A DNA stretch of 64,000 nucleotides from Cytophagales bacterium (GTDB lineage Bacteria; Bacteroidota; Bacteroidia; Cytophagales; Cyclobacteriaceae): assembly GCA_033344775.1 (NCBI GenBank), contig JAWPMT010000004.1, positions 1,798,001 to 1,862,000 on the forward strand. Direction: 5' to 3'. Each line of letters opens with the position of its first letter. Position 1 is the first letter of the stretch. This document shows positions 44,912-54,079 of this stretch, piece after piece. Made by a program: the position numbers and the translations under genes. The notes under the pieces were generated by a model that was not told the origin of the DNA, searched no databases, and saw only the letters and a list, made by a program, of their open reading frames with translations.

Positions 44912-47900
44912 CTAATTCGCCTTCGCAGAAGTCCGATCGGCAGCAGGTGGAATTTGGATCGCTGCTTCTTCATCGTCTCTACTTTTCTTGATCAACTGCT
45001 GGAATTGATCGAATGAACGGATGTACTGGAAGCTGATACCGGTTTGCTGGTTGTTTTCGGAATTAGCCGTCAGGTTCTGCGCAGATTTACTAAAAAACTT
45101 GGCACGCCACCTACCATCGGGAGAAAGCAAGTACTCTACTGCCCAGTTACCAATGAGGTTATTATCATTCGCAAAACTGGTAGCTGCTCCAGTCACCTGA
45201 TTATTTAGACTACTTCCACCACTGACACGCAATCGACCATCGAGGAAAGTATAGGCCAATCTATATTGGAACGTATTGAATGCGTCCTGATCCAGGCCCG
45301 CGAGATCTATGTCTACTTCCAGGTTTTCGTTGGACTGACTGAGCCAATAGCTCAACTGATTAGCCAACAACTCACTCACACTCCCGGAGATACCACGACC
45401 TACACCACCAACCACAAAGCTATTTTGTGGAGAAAGTTTCCGTAGCATGAGCAGACTAAAGACCTGTCGATTCAGCTCATCTTCCCGATCATTAGTCGTG
45501 ATCAGGAATCTTCTCAGACCTTGTCCATCTTCACCTGGTAGTACCGTCACATCATCTGCTGTTTCGATCTGGAAGGAAATTTCTGGCTTAAGCATACTGC
45601 CTTTTAAGCCTAGTACAACGAGAAATGGGATTTTAGTCGTATTCGTAATGCTCGGATCCCATTGGCTCAGGGTGGCTAGCTGCCGATATGAAGCCTGTAG
45701 GTCAATGATCCCCTGATACGGATCTCCTACCCAGCTTATGGTCCCGCCTTTTTCCAGTTCAAATTCCTTATTGATCCCTGGTACAGTAAAGTTGTAGGCT
45801 CCTTGAGCAATTTCCAGCCCTCCTAACAGGCTGAACTCTCCATTGGGGTCCATTTTGAACTGCAGATTACCTTGTGCTCTTCCTCGTAGGATATCACCGG
45901 ATTGGGCATCGAAGATCATCTCTGCATACGCATCTGGTGTTACGTTCAAATCCATTTGAATGGACATTCCCGAAGACCTTGATTGTCGTTTTGTAATCAC
46001 GTCCGGATCAGGTTCCTCATTGGGATCAACAAATGTGATAAAATCCTCTTGATGCACACTGGCACTGGACTCAAGTGGGAAGAATATGCGTGTCCCAGGC
46101 TCCGATTTTATTTCAGCATTGAGACTCAATTGACTGATAGGACCACTCAGCTTTAATGAGCCAGTACCATAAGCACGACCATAGTAGACATCACTATCCA
46201 CCGCGGTTGTGTTCAGCATCTGTAGCTTGTTGAATGTAGCATTAAAGTCCATCTGCATGTCCTGCAGTTGATCGTGGTAAATACTCCCAAACAGCTTGCC
46301 TCGCCCATTCAAACCATCCGTGATGTTTAACCCTCGCAAGGCAATCTCATAAGAGTCAAAATCGATACGTCCGTCAAAGGTGTATTCCGTCTTAGTGTAG
46401 TTAAAGAGTGCCTTCCCCCCTTCGATGGTACCTGAGCCATAAAATGTTGGATTAGCAGGTCTACCACCGATATTCAGCTTTCCGGAGATCACCCCATCCA
46501 TATCACTGAACAAAGACTCCACAAATGGCTGAGACATGTTGAGGGCCGCTTTATCAAAATCCAATTCCAGGTCCAGTTGCTGTGTTTTGGCATTGGGCTT
46601 GTACCGGCCACTTAACTCTACCGTATTGATCCCTTGTGTCAATATTTTAAAGTCCATGTATACGGCTTCTTGTCTCGCATCCCATCTTGTAAACCCTTCC
46701 AGATCTCCCATCTGTAAATCATCTACAGCCATCTCAGCAATACTTACCTGACTTGCAACTTTCACCAGGGAATCTCTCAAGGTCCGTGTAATGATCCCTT
46801 CCGCATTGAGTCTTCCGGAGAGGTGCTTGGGCAAGAATGCATCTAAATTCTCTAACTCAAAATTTTTGAATTTAAAATCCATGTAAGTAGCAGAAATACG
46901 GGAGGTTTCACCTCCAAGCTGAAAGGATTGTTCTCCACTGCTAAATCCTAGTTTCACCAGGTGCAATTGTTCTTTTTCCCACCTGATACGATTCTCCGGA
47001 TTGACTTTCCACTTATTACCCAGCACATTTATATTGGAGGGCTTGACCCGCATCATGATGGAGTCAGGAAAATAGGTCACCTCCGAGTTCAAAACCACCT
47101 TATCATTCAATTTGGGTTCGGTCAGTCGAACCTGAGACTCTATATCGTTATTAAACCATGTGGACTCCAGTGATAGATTGGTAGTTGGGTTAGTAAAGGT
47201 CCAATTCTGAGCAGTTGACGATAATTGAATAATGGCCAGGACATCCGGGGAGGCTATGCCTCTGGACGCGTTGACATCCAGCACATTGTTGTATAGCTCA
47301 TTTCCCATGATCGAAATGGTGTCCATTTCGGCATACATTGACAGGTTGACGTTTTTACTCTTCCTGAATGATGCTTCCAGAAAAGAGTTGTCGGACAGCT
47401 TCACTGGGAGGTTAAATAGCTTCAGAATCGAGTTGATCTCTACTACATCCAGTCTAATGTCCCATTCATAGGATCGAAGGCTATCGAACGATTGATCTTC
47501 CGCTAAATAAAATTCCCCACTTCGATCGTTGGTGAGCAATTCATAATAAGATTCGATGACCCTTGGCAGGTCTTCCAAAAGCACTGTTGGTACGAATTTT
47601 CCGGAAAAATCTCCTTTCAATTCCGAGGATTCAAGGACATATTTCCGCTCATCCCCTAACGCAGAAGCATCCAGTTTTAGACTATGCAGCGTCTTGGAAC
47701 CGAATTGATTCTCGATGGTCGCATTCCTAAACTCGACGCTACCGGTAACCTCATCCAGATTGAGATTCTTGACATTGACCGATACCGAGGTATGAAAATT
47801 GAGTTTGTCTTTACTGAAATTTAGATCGTACAAATTCAGCGTGTCTACTTTGGCTTGTGCAAACAAACGCTCGGTATTAGAAGTATAGTCCAAAATGGCT

Positions 47901-49420
47901 AACCCTTTGATCTGGCAATGTGGATCTTTGACGAAAAAATCCCCTTTGAAGAACCTTGACGCAAAATTTCCTTTGACCTCAAGACTGTCATAAGAGTAAT
48001 CATTGAGCACCAGGTGCTGTGCCTTAGCATCCACAAAAAACTTAGCGGTTTCCTTCGTGATCCCGGAACCTTCTACTTTTCCCTGCAAATCCAGGGTCGA
48101 AACCCGGTCATTCTGTACGGCTCTGCCCAAATCGAATGATTGCAAGGTCAACTGACCTGAATACTCCGCTTCCTGTAAGCGAGTTGGTATCTTAATATTA
48201 ATATCTGTGACCACATTGCCATGTGGCGTATCAAAATTCGCACTGGCCACAAAGTCTTTGATAAAACCCAGAAAGTTCCCCTGGATCCGGATATCATCCC
48301 GAAAACTGTATTTACCAATCATCTGCTTAATGTCTCCGGATTTCAAAAGACCCGAAGAAACATTCAGGTCAATGAACGTATTTTCTAAATCTGGTAACCC
48401 AATGAACTGCGCATTTCCCACAAGCCCCGTCCCTGAAGACAAGGAAACATCTAAGGTGGGCACAAAGAGATTGGAGAGCGTTCCCTGCATCCTTGTGGTA
48501 ACATGAACTACCGAATCAATTTGCTGGCCAAGATTGGCCAATAGCCTCAAATCCTCCATACCAATATCAGTATCGACCAGATTGATGTCCATTTGTACGC
48601 TATCTGTGAATTGAGCAAGGTTTCCGAAGCTATTGAAAGAAAGCGCCACAGAATCCCGAATATCACTGTGAGGGGTAATCAATGCTAAATCCGACAAAAC
48701 AATGTGCTGACTATCAATATGGATATCAGAAGTCCAGTCTTTGATTCTCAACCCCGAATACTTTTCCTGGCCTTTTAGTGATAAGACTCGAAAATGGATA
48801 CTGTCAGATTCTACAGAAAGGTCATGAAAATAGCCTTCCTCGACCTTGAAAGCAACGTGACTAAAATCCAGCTTCCCGTTATTTTTTGGAGCAACGCGCA
48901 TGTCGTTGTAATTGAGGATGACCTCCTCAAATTCGATATTACCGATATAAATAGGTAAAGAGGGCTTATCCGGATCTGAGTATTGTTTAGACTTGATTTG
49001 ATTTAGGAAGGTGACCAGGTTCATCGATGTACTGTCGTTGTACTTCGTTAGGTACACCTCGATTCCTTCAAAAAGGATATCATCGAGATAGATACTCTCC
49101 TGATCGAACGCATGTAAGAGATCAAAATTGATACTGATCTCCTCTGCAGCAACCATCAGGGAATCATTGAAATCGTAGAGACGAAAATCTTTCCCGCTGG
49201 CAAAATCAAGCCAGGACATCCTTACCTCACCTAATTCAGCACGATGATCGGTTAACTCTGAAATCTTTAAAAGCGCCTGATCAGCCAGGTATTGCTTCAC
49301 TGAGGGAACTTGAAGAAATAGCAAAACAACCATAATCAGAATGAAAATGGACAGGCTCATCCAGAGCAAGAACCGATAGATTCCTCTTATTACTCTAAAT
49401 ATTGTCAACTTTGCCTTCAC
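44912..49420 (-). CDS. tamB: TamB-like translocation and assembly module / AsmA-DUF490 protein
   Basis: 1502 residues, GTG start at 49420. A single N-terminal membrane anchor ('FLLWMSLSIFILIMVVLLFL') precedes a very long run of beta-strand repeats; the C-terminal ~400 residues match DUF490, with the typical 'GTIEGGKALFNYTKTEYTFDG', 'LSLNAEIKSEPGTRIFFPL' and 'GISGSVSELLANQLSYWL' segments. TamB bridges the inner and outer membranes and serves outer-membrane protein assembly or lipid transport. It is divergent from tsaD with only 12 bp between start codons. Confidence 0.87.
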   Translation of the reverse strand: MKAKLTIFRVIRGIYRFLLWMSLSIFILIMVVLLFLQVPSVKQYLADQALLKISELTDHRAELGEVRMSWLDFASGKDFRLYDFNDSLMVAAEEISINFDLLHAFDQESIYLDDILFEGIEVYLTKYNDSTSMNLVTFLNQIKSKQYSDPDKPSLPIYIGNIEFEEVILNYNDMRVAPKNNGKLDFSHVAFKVEEGYFHDLSVESDSIHFRVLSLKGQEKYSGLRIKDWTSDIHIDSQHIVLSDLALITPHSDIRDSVALSFNSFGNLAQFTDSVQMDINLVDTDIGMEDLRLLANLGQQIDSVVHVTTRMQGTLSNLFVPTLDVSLSSGTGLVGNAQFIGLPDLENTFIDLNVSSGLLKSGDIKQMIGKYSFRDDIRIQGNFLGFIKDFVASANFDTPHGNVVTDINIKIPTRLQEAEYSGQLTLQSFDLGRAVQNDRVSTLDLQGKVEGSGITKETAKFFVDAKAQHLVLNDYSYDSLEVKGNFASRFFKGDFFVKDPHCQIKGLAILDYTSNTERLFAQAKVDTLNLYDLNFSKDKLNFHTSVSVNVKNLNLDEVTGSVEFRNATIENQFGSKTLHSLKLDASALGDERKYVLESSELKGDFSGKFVPTVLLEDLPRVIESYYELLTNDRSGEFYLAEDQSFDSLRSYEWDIRLDVVEINSILKLFNLPVKLSDNSFLEASFRKSKNVNLSMYAEMDTISIMGNELYNNVLDVNASRGIASPDVLAIIQLSSTAQNWTFTNPTTNLSLESTWFNNDIESQVRLTEPKLNDKVVLNSEVTYFPDSIMMRVKPSNINVLGNKWKVNPENRIRWEKEQLHLVKLGFSSGEQSFQLGGETSRISATYMDFKFKNFELENLDAFLPKHLSGRLNAEGIITRTLRDSLVKVASQVSIAEMAVDDLQMGDLEGFTRWDARQEAVYMDFKILTQGINTVELSGRYKPNAKTQQLDLELDFDKAALNMSQPFVESLFSDMDGVISGKLNIGGRPANPTFYGSGTIEGGKALFNYTKTEYTFDGRIDFDSYEIALRGLNITDGLNGRGKLFGSIYHDQLQDMQMDFNATFNKLQMLNTTAVDSDVYYGRAYGTGSLKLSGPISQLSLNAEIKSEPGTRIFFPLESSASVHQEDFITFVDPNEEPDPDVITKRQSRSSGMSIQMDLNVTPDAYAEMIFDAQSGDILRGRAQGNLQFKMDPNGEFSLLGGLEIAQGAYNFTVPGINKEFELEKGGTISWVGDPYQGIIDLQASYRQLATLSQWDPSITNTTKIPFLVVLGLKGSMLKPEISFQIETADDVTVLPGEDGQGLRRFLITTNDREDELNRQVFSLLMLRKLSPQNSFVVGGVGRGISGSVSELLANQLSYWLSQSNENLEVDIDLAGLDQDAFNTFQYRLAYTFLDGRLRVSGGSSLNNQVTGAATSFANDNNLIGNWAVEYLLSPDGRWRAKFFSKSAQNLTANSENNQQTGISFQYIRSFDQFQQLIKKSRDDEEAAIQIPPAADRTSAKAN

Positions 49421-49432
49421 ATTCCAATCTCA

Positions 49433-50434
49433 ATGGGTACTATACTGGGCATCGAATCTTCTTGTGACGAAACATCTGCAGCCGTCTGTCACAACGGCAA
49501 AGTAATCAATAATATAATCGCCACACAATCGATTCATGAGCAATTCGGTGGAGTAGTTCCTGAATTGGCATCCAGGGCTCATCAACGCAATATTATTCCG
49601 GTTGTATACGAAGCGCTCAATACTGCAAAAATAAACGCTTCTGACCTGGATGGTATTGCCTACACACAAGGACCAGGACTTCTGGGGGCTTTATTGGTAG
49701 GTAGTTCTTTTGCCAAGGCCATGGCTTTTGCCCTTGATGTTCCAATTATTTCGGTCAATCACATGATGGCCCACGTACTGGCGCACTTCATTGACGATCC
49801 GGCGCCTAAATTCCCGTTTTTATGCCTGACAATCAGTGGGGGGCATACCCAGATCGTGAAAGTGGCCAGTCACCAGGAAATGAGCGTGATTGGACAAACC
49901 CGAGACGATGCTGCGGGAGAAGCCTTTGATAAAGGAGCCAAACTCCTGGGTCTCCCTTATCCCGGGGGGCCGATGATTGACAAACATGCCAAGGCCGGAG
50001 ATCCCGTCAGATTCAAATTTGCAGAATCAGATATGCCTGAACTGGATTATTCTTTTTCCGGAATCAAAACCAGTCTGCTTTACTTCCTGAGAGATCAACT
50101 CAAAACCAATGGGCAATTCATCGAACAAAACCTCGATGATCTTTGTGCTTCCTATCAGCAGACGATCATCAATATGTTGATCAAGAAGCTGAAGAAAGCG
50201 GTGAAGGAAACAGGAATTAAAGAAATCGCAATTGCCGGAGGTGTCTCTGCTAATCAAGGATTGCAACAGCAATTGAAAATAGAAGCAGAAGGCAATAACT
50301 GGCAGTTGTACATACCGAAGCTGGAATATTGCACAGACAATGCCGCAATGATTGCAATCTCGGGATATTACAAATATATTGGGGGTAAGTTTGACAGCCT
50401 TCGTGAGAGTCCACTACCGAGGATGTCCTTTTAG
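49433..50434 (+). CDS. tsaD: tRNA threonylcarbamoyladenosine synthase subunit TsaD
   Basis: 333 residues. 'GIESSCDETSAAV' at the N-terminus, the metal-binding His110/His114 in 'VNHMMAHVLAH', 'CLTISGGHTQIV', 'AAGEAFDKGAKLLGLPYPGGP', and the third metal ligand region 'YCTDNAAMIA' are all intact. With TsaB, TsaC and TsaE it makes t6A37 in ANN-decoding tRNAs, an essential step. Confidence 0.97.
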   Translation: MGTILGIESSCDETSAAVCHNGKVINNIIATQSIHEQFGGVVPELASRAHQRNIIPVVYEALNTAKINASDLDGIAYTQGPGLLGALLVGSSFAKAMAFALDVPIISVNHMMAHVLAHFIDDPAPKFPFLCLTISGGHTQIVKVASHQEMSVIGQTRDDAAGEAFDKGAKLLGLPYPGGPMIDKHAKAGDPVRFKFAESDMPELDYSFSGIKTSLLYFLRDQLKTNGQFIEQNLDDLCASYQQTIINMLIKKLKKAVKETGIKEIAIAGGVSANQGLQQQLKIEAEGNNWQLYIPKLEYCTDNAAMIAISGYYKYIGGKFDSLRESPLPRMSF

Positions 50435-50514
50435 CATCCTATCCCGTTCTCTATTTTACCGGTGCCTCGTCGCATCATCGAAATAATTATAGGCGCTGAA
50501 ACAAGCCATTTTTA

Positions 50515-50979
50515 ATGAAAAAGTCAGAAAGATTTTCAAAGAATATCTCTGTACGTAACAGAAAAGCATCCTACGAATATCAATTTGTAGAAACGTTCGA
50601 AGCAGGTATGGTCTTGACTGGTAGCGAAATCAAGTCGATCCGTGAAGGAAAGGTCAGCTTGCAGGAAGCTTATTGCTTTTTCAAGGGGAAAGAATTGTTC
50701 ACAAAAGGCATGACGATTTCCATATACCTGGAAGGGACTTACAACAATCATGACCCGCTTCGGGAACGAAAGCTTTTGTTGAAAGCTCGTGAGTTGGAAA
50801 AAATGAAAGCCAAATCTCAGGAGAAGGGATTGACGATCGTTCCCACTAAATTGTACATCAATAGCCGGGGACTGGCCAAATTGGAAGTGGCGCTGGCGAA
50901 AGGAAAGAAACTCTTCGACAAGCGAGAGTCAATCAAGAAAAAAGAAGAAAGTAAGGCGATAAAAGAAATGCAGGGATGA
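50515..50979 (+). CDS. smpB: SsrA (tmRNA)-binding protein
   Basis: 154 residues, normal length. 'NRKASYEYQFVETFEAGMVLTGSEIKSIREGKVSL' and 'YNNHDPLRERKLLL' are diagnostic, and the basic tail (KKLFDKRESIKKKEE) enters the ribosome decoding channel. With tmRNA it rescues stalled ribosomes; tmRNA itself is not in this window. It overlaps the HNH gene by 4 bp. Confidence 0.97.
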   Translation: MKKSERFSKNISVRNRKASYEYQFVETFEAGMVLTGSEIKSIREGKVSLQEAYCFFKGKELFTKGMTISIYLEGTYNNHDPLRERKLLLKARELEKMKAKSQEKGLTIVPTKLYINSRGLAKLEVALAKGKKLFDKRESIKKKEESKAIKEMQG

Positions 50980-51482
50980 ACAGTGTACTCGTACTTAACC
51001 AGGATTATTCACCATTGACATTGTGTTCACTTCAAAGGGCTTTCTTGCTCATTTACCTGGATAAGGCCGAGTTACTTGATCGAGTGGAAGGAAAGTCCCT
51101 TAGATCCGTCTCAAAAACCTTCCCCTACCCTTCGGTGATCAGAATTCTGGAATACCGACACGTCCCCTATCGTGGAGTGGTCCTAACCCGATTCAATTTA
51201 TTCAAACGAGACAATTACGAATGCCAGTATTGTGGCACCAACAAAGATCTGACGTTAGATCACCTGATCCCCAAATCTAAAGGTGGCAAATCCAGCTGGA
51301 CCAACCTGGTGACCGCCTGCAGGCATTGCAATTCTAGAAAAGGGGATAACACACCTGAAGAAGTAGGCATGAAGCTGGCCAAAAAGCCTGTGAAACCTTC
51401 TTATCTCGTTTTCTTAAAATCCAGTGCCGGACGTCTTCAAAAAGATTGGCTGAAGTACTTGGAGCCTAAGGCTTATGCGTAG
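50976..51482 (+). CDS. HNH endonuclease family protein
   Basis: 168 residues. The HNH nuclease core has a zinc ribbon: 'CQYCGTNKDLTLDHLIPKSKGGKSSWTNLVTACRHCNSRKGD', i.e. Cys-x2-Cys, DH, N, and Cys-x2-Cys. The N-terminal ~75 residues (SVLVLNQDYSPL..., EYRHVPYRGVVLTR) form the usual companion domain. Function in the cell is unknown; the family is widespread in Bacteroidota and cyanobacteria. ATGA overlap couples it to smpB. Confidence 0.9.
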   Translation: MNSVLVLNQDYSPLTLCSLQRAFLLIYLDKAELLDRVEGKSLRSVSKTFPYPSVIRILEYRHVPYRGVVLTRFNLFKRDNYECQYCGTNKDLTLDHLIPKSKGGKSSWTNLVTACRHCNSRKGDNTPEEVGMKLAKKPVKPSYLVFLKSSAGRLQKDWLKYLEPKAYA

Positions 51483-51550
51483 CGATCAATTTCATGATCA
51501 GAAAGATTTATTAGGCAGTTCAATGATCGCTGGTTTTTAGTTATTAGGTC

Positions 51551-51605
51551 ATTGGTTGCTCTACAACCATCGTAGTTTTAGGAATTGCTCTATAGAGCAA
51601 CTAAT
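51551..51605. repeat. Nested inverted repeat in the HNH downstream gap
   Basis: ATTGGTTGCTCT (51551-51562) pairs with AGAGCAACTAAT (51594-51605), and the inner TTGCTCTATAGAGCAA is a perfect 16-bp palindrome. It lies between the HNH gene and the convergent small secreted-protein gene. It could be a terminator, a MITE remnant or a small RNA structure. Confidence 0.4.
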
Positions 51606-51643
51606 TGGGCCCTAAATTTTTTAAGTGAATTGCATTGCACTAA

Positions 51644-52072
51644 CTATCCTACGAAATCCCCGCTCTTCTGTCGGCAGTTCTTTACTCTTTTCTTGAGAAT
51701 CAGTTTCCACCAGGGGCCTTTGGTAAAAATGAGTTTAGTATGGACCCAGGCATTCTTCCATCGTCTTTCCCACGGATAAAGACTTCCGGGCAGCCCTTCC
51801 ACCTGAATGGAGTATTCAAAACCCATTCGCTGCGTATTTTCTGTCATGCACGCGTTACCGTAGAGGAGGCCTTTGGTTTTGTTTTTTACAATCAGAGAAT
51901 ATTTCTTTCGCTGCGGGGCATTGGACTTCTTTTTAAATTTCTTTTTAGGGTCCACATTCTCCGAAGGCAGGTAGTCATGGATGGACTCCTCCTTATTGCG
52001 TTGTGCCCATGACTCAATGGAGCATAGCATCAACACATTCAACATCATTATGACAACTGTGTACCTGTTCAA
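51644..52072 (-). CDS. Small secreted basic protein of unknown function
   Basis: 142 residues when started at TTG 52072, which gives a good signal peptide (MNRYTVVIMMLNVLMLCSIES, cleavage near WAQ). ATG 52168 or 52048 are alternatives; the first adds a non-signal-like leader, the second lacks a basic N-region. The mature protein is Lys/Arg-rich ('DPKKKFKKKSNAPQRKK') with 'LYGNACMTENTQRMGFEYSIQ' and a WERRWKNAWVHTKL segment. No known domain is recognised. Confidence 0.55.
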   Translation of the reverse strand: MNRYTVVIMMLNVLMLCSIESWAQRNKEESIHDYLPSENVDPKKKFKKKSNAPQRKKYSLIVKNKTKGLLYGNACMTENTQRMGFEYSIQVEGLPGSLYPWERRWKNAWVHTKLIFTKGPWWKLILKKRVKNCRQKSGDFVG

Positions 52073-52148
52073 CGATCCTAGGTTTTCCAAAGGGTCTAAG
52101 TTAGTTCTTTTCAATATTTCAGGAAATGCAGTTACCAAAAGTCTGCAC

Positions 52149-52176
52149 TTGTCTGAGCAATAACCCATTAAATTTG
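52149..52176 (+). promoter_or_regulatory. Bacteroidota-type promoter of the methyltransferase cassette
   Basis: TTG (52149-52151), 17-bp spacer, TAAATTTG (52169-52176), 19 bp before the ATG at 52196. The -7 box is an exact consensus match; the spacing is at the short end of the accepted range. Confidence 0.5.
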
Positions 52177-52195
52177 AGGCGGATTTAAAACAATC

Positions 52196-52969
52196 ATGAT
52201 CAAAAGTCTCATCAGTTGGGCACTGAAAAAAATCCCCAGGAAATATTTACAGCTTTTTAGCCACTTCGTTCTGCGCATCATGTCGCTGTTTTATCGCGGC
52301 AATCAGGTTGAATGTCCGATTTGTGAATCGCAATTCCGTAAATTCCTGCCTTATGGACGTGTGTCCAGAGAAAATGCTTTGTGCCCCTCCTGTCTTGCAC
52401 TCGAAAGGCATCGTTTGCTCTGGTTGTTCCTGAAACGAAATACGGAATTTTTTGAAGCACCACTAAAAATGCTTCACATCGCTCCGGAACTTTGCTACAT
52501 TGATCGATTCGAATCACTGGATAATCTTGATTACATCACCGCTGACATAGAATCTCCGCTAGCTAAAGTGAAAATGGACATCCATGAGATTCCTTTTGAA
52601 GCCAATAGTTTCGATGTGATCTTTTGCAATCATGTGTTGGAGCATGTGCGTGATGATCATTTAGCCATGACGGAAATGCTTCGCGTCCTTCGCCCGGGAG
52701 GATGGGCCATTTTGCAAATTCCGATTTTTCACCCATTGCGAGAGGCTACCTACGAAGATCCCACCATTACAGATCCGCAAGAACGTGAAAAAGCATTTGG
52801 TCAGGATGATCATGTTCGTATGTACGGGAAAGACTATCCTGAACGAATTGGAAAGGCTGGTTTTGAGGTGTCGGAAGTAGATCTTCTGAAGCAACTCAAG
52901 CCCGAAGAAGTGGTACGATTTGCGCTACCCAACGAAGTGATTTATATGGCTGTAAAACCAACATCATGA
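52196..52969 (+). CDS. SAM-dependent methyltransferase with N-terminal zinc-binding segment
   Basis: 257 residues. An N-terminal Cys cluster ('CPICESQF' and 'ALCPSCLALERH') likely binds zinc. The class I methyltransferase fold follows: 'LKMLHIAPELCYI' (motif I variant), 'YITADIESPLAKVKMDIHEI', 'FDVIFCNHVLEHVRDD' and 'MLRVLRPGGWAILQIP'. The substrate is unknown; next to a glycosyltransferase gene, a carbohydrate or lipid acceptor is plausible. It overlaps the next gene by 4 bp. Confidence 0.85.
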   Translation: MIKSLISWALKKIPRKYLQLFSHFVLRIMSLFYRGNQVECPICESQFRKFLPYGRVSRENALCPSCLALERHRLLWLFLKRNTEFFEAPLKMLHIAPELCYIDRFESLDNLDYITADIESPLAKVKMDIHEIPFEANSFDVIFCNHVLEHVRDDHLAMTEMLRVLRPGGWAILQIPIFHPLREATYEDPTITDPQEREKAFGQDDHVRMYGKDYPERIGKAGFEVSEVDLLKQLKPEEVVRFALPNEVIYMAVKPTS

Positions 52970-54039
52970 AATACCTGTTCATCGTTCAGGGCGAGGGCCG
53001 AGGACACATGACACAAGCCATCTCACTAGGCCAGATCTTACGAAATGCCGGGCATGAGATCGTAGAAGTGGTCATGGGTAAAAGCAAACAACGGGAGCTT
53101 CCTTCTTTTTTCGTGGAAAAGATGAACGCCAAAATTACGCGGCTCGATAGCCCGAATTTTGTAACCGACAAGCAGCACAAGTCCGTCAAGCCGATGAAAA
53201 CGGCCATTTATACATTGCTCAACTCTCCCAAGTATGAAAAGAGCTTAAAGAAAATTCATGAGATCGTACAACGGACTCAACCGGATATTATCGTCAATTT
53301 TTATGACTTTTTGGGAGGACTGTACAATTTCCGATATCGACCCAGGGCAAAGTTCATCTGCCTGGCACATCAATACTTGATCACACATCCGGAATTTGAC
53401 TTCCCTCCCGGCAGAAAGCTGGAACGCGCCACACTGAAACTGGCCAATAAAGTTACCACACTGAGTGCCGACAAAATTCTGGCCTTGTCCTTTCAGCCAT
53501 TTGAAGACCAGCCAAGAAAGAAGACATTTGTTGTCCCGCCCCTTCTCCGTTCAGAAGTAAAAGCACTTACACCTACTCCAGGCAAATCACTCTTGATCTA
53601 CATGGTGAATCCAGGCTATGGTGCTGAAGTGGAGTCTTTTCACAAGGATTATCCCGAAATTGCATTGGATTGTTTCTGGGACAAGAAGGATGAGCCCGAG
53701 GAGCTGGTCGTAGACGAAACACTGACTTTTCATCAATTGAACGATCAGAAGTTCATAGAGAAAATGGCGCAATCTAACGGGTACATTACCACGGCAGGTT
53801 TTGAATCCGTCTGCGAAGCGATGTATCTAGGAAAACCTACCATGATGATCCCAGTACAGGGACATTACGAGCAAGCCTGCAATGCCGTGGATGGAGAAAA
53901 AGCCGGAGCAGGTATACAAAATAATGCTTTTAACATTAAAAAACTCGTTGATTACATTCCGAGTTATCAGGATGTTTCAGTGAAGTTTCGCCCCTGGGCA
54001 GATCGAAATACGGAATTGTTTCTGAAGCACCTCACCTGA
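52966..54039 (+). CDS. MurG-like (GT28/GT-B fold) glycosyltransferase
   Basis: 357 residues. 'VQGEGRGHMTQAISLGQILRNAGHEI' is the acceptor-side glycine-rich loop, and 'GYITTAGFESVCEAMYLGKPTMMIPVQGHYEQACNA' is the nucleotide-sugar-binding signature of the C-terminal domain. This resembles the family of predicted glycosyltransferases related to MurG and MGDG synthase. ATGA overlap with the methyltransferase gene; the kinase-like gene starts 40 bp downstream. Confidence 0.87.
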   Translation: MKYLFIVQGEGRGHMTQAISLGQILRNAGHEIVEVVMGKSKQRELPSFFVEKMNAKITRLDSPNFVTDKQHKSVKPMKTAIYTLLNSPKYEKSLKKIHEIVQRTQPDIIVNFYDFLGGLYNFRYRPRAKFICLAHQYLITHPEFDFPPGRKLERATLKLANKVTTLSADKILALSFQPFEDQPRKKTFVVPPLLRSEVKALTPTPGKSLLIYMVNPGYGAEVESFHKDYPEIALDCFWDKKDEPEELVVDETLTFHQLNDQKFIEKMAQSNGYITTAGFESVCEAMYLGKPTMMIPVQGHYEQACNAVDGEKAGAGIQNNAFNIKKLVDYIPSYQDVSVKFRPWADRNTELFLKHLT

Positions 54040-54079
54040 TCCGTAATGGTTACCTTTATTGTTGCAAAGACAAGCTTCC

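Noticed and set aside
51602-51680. Possible tRNA or attachment site near the HNH gene
   Set aside because: No T-loop GGTTCRA signature, no anticodon arm and no flanking direct repeats were found; no other tRNA was recognised in the window either.
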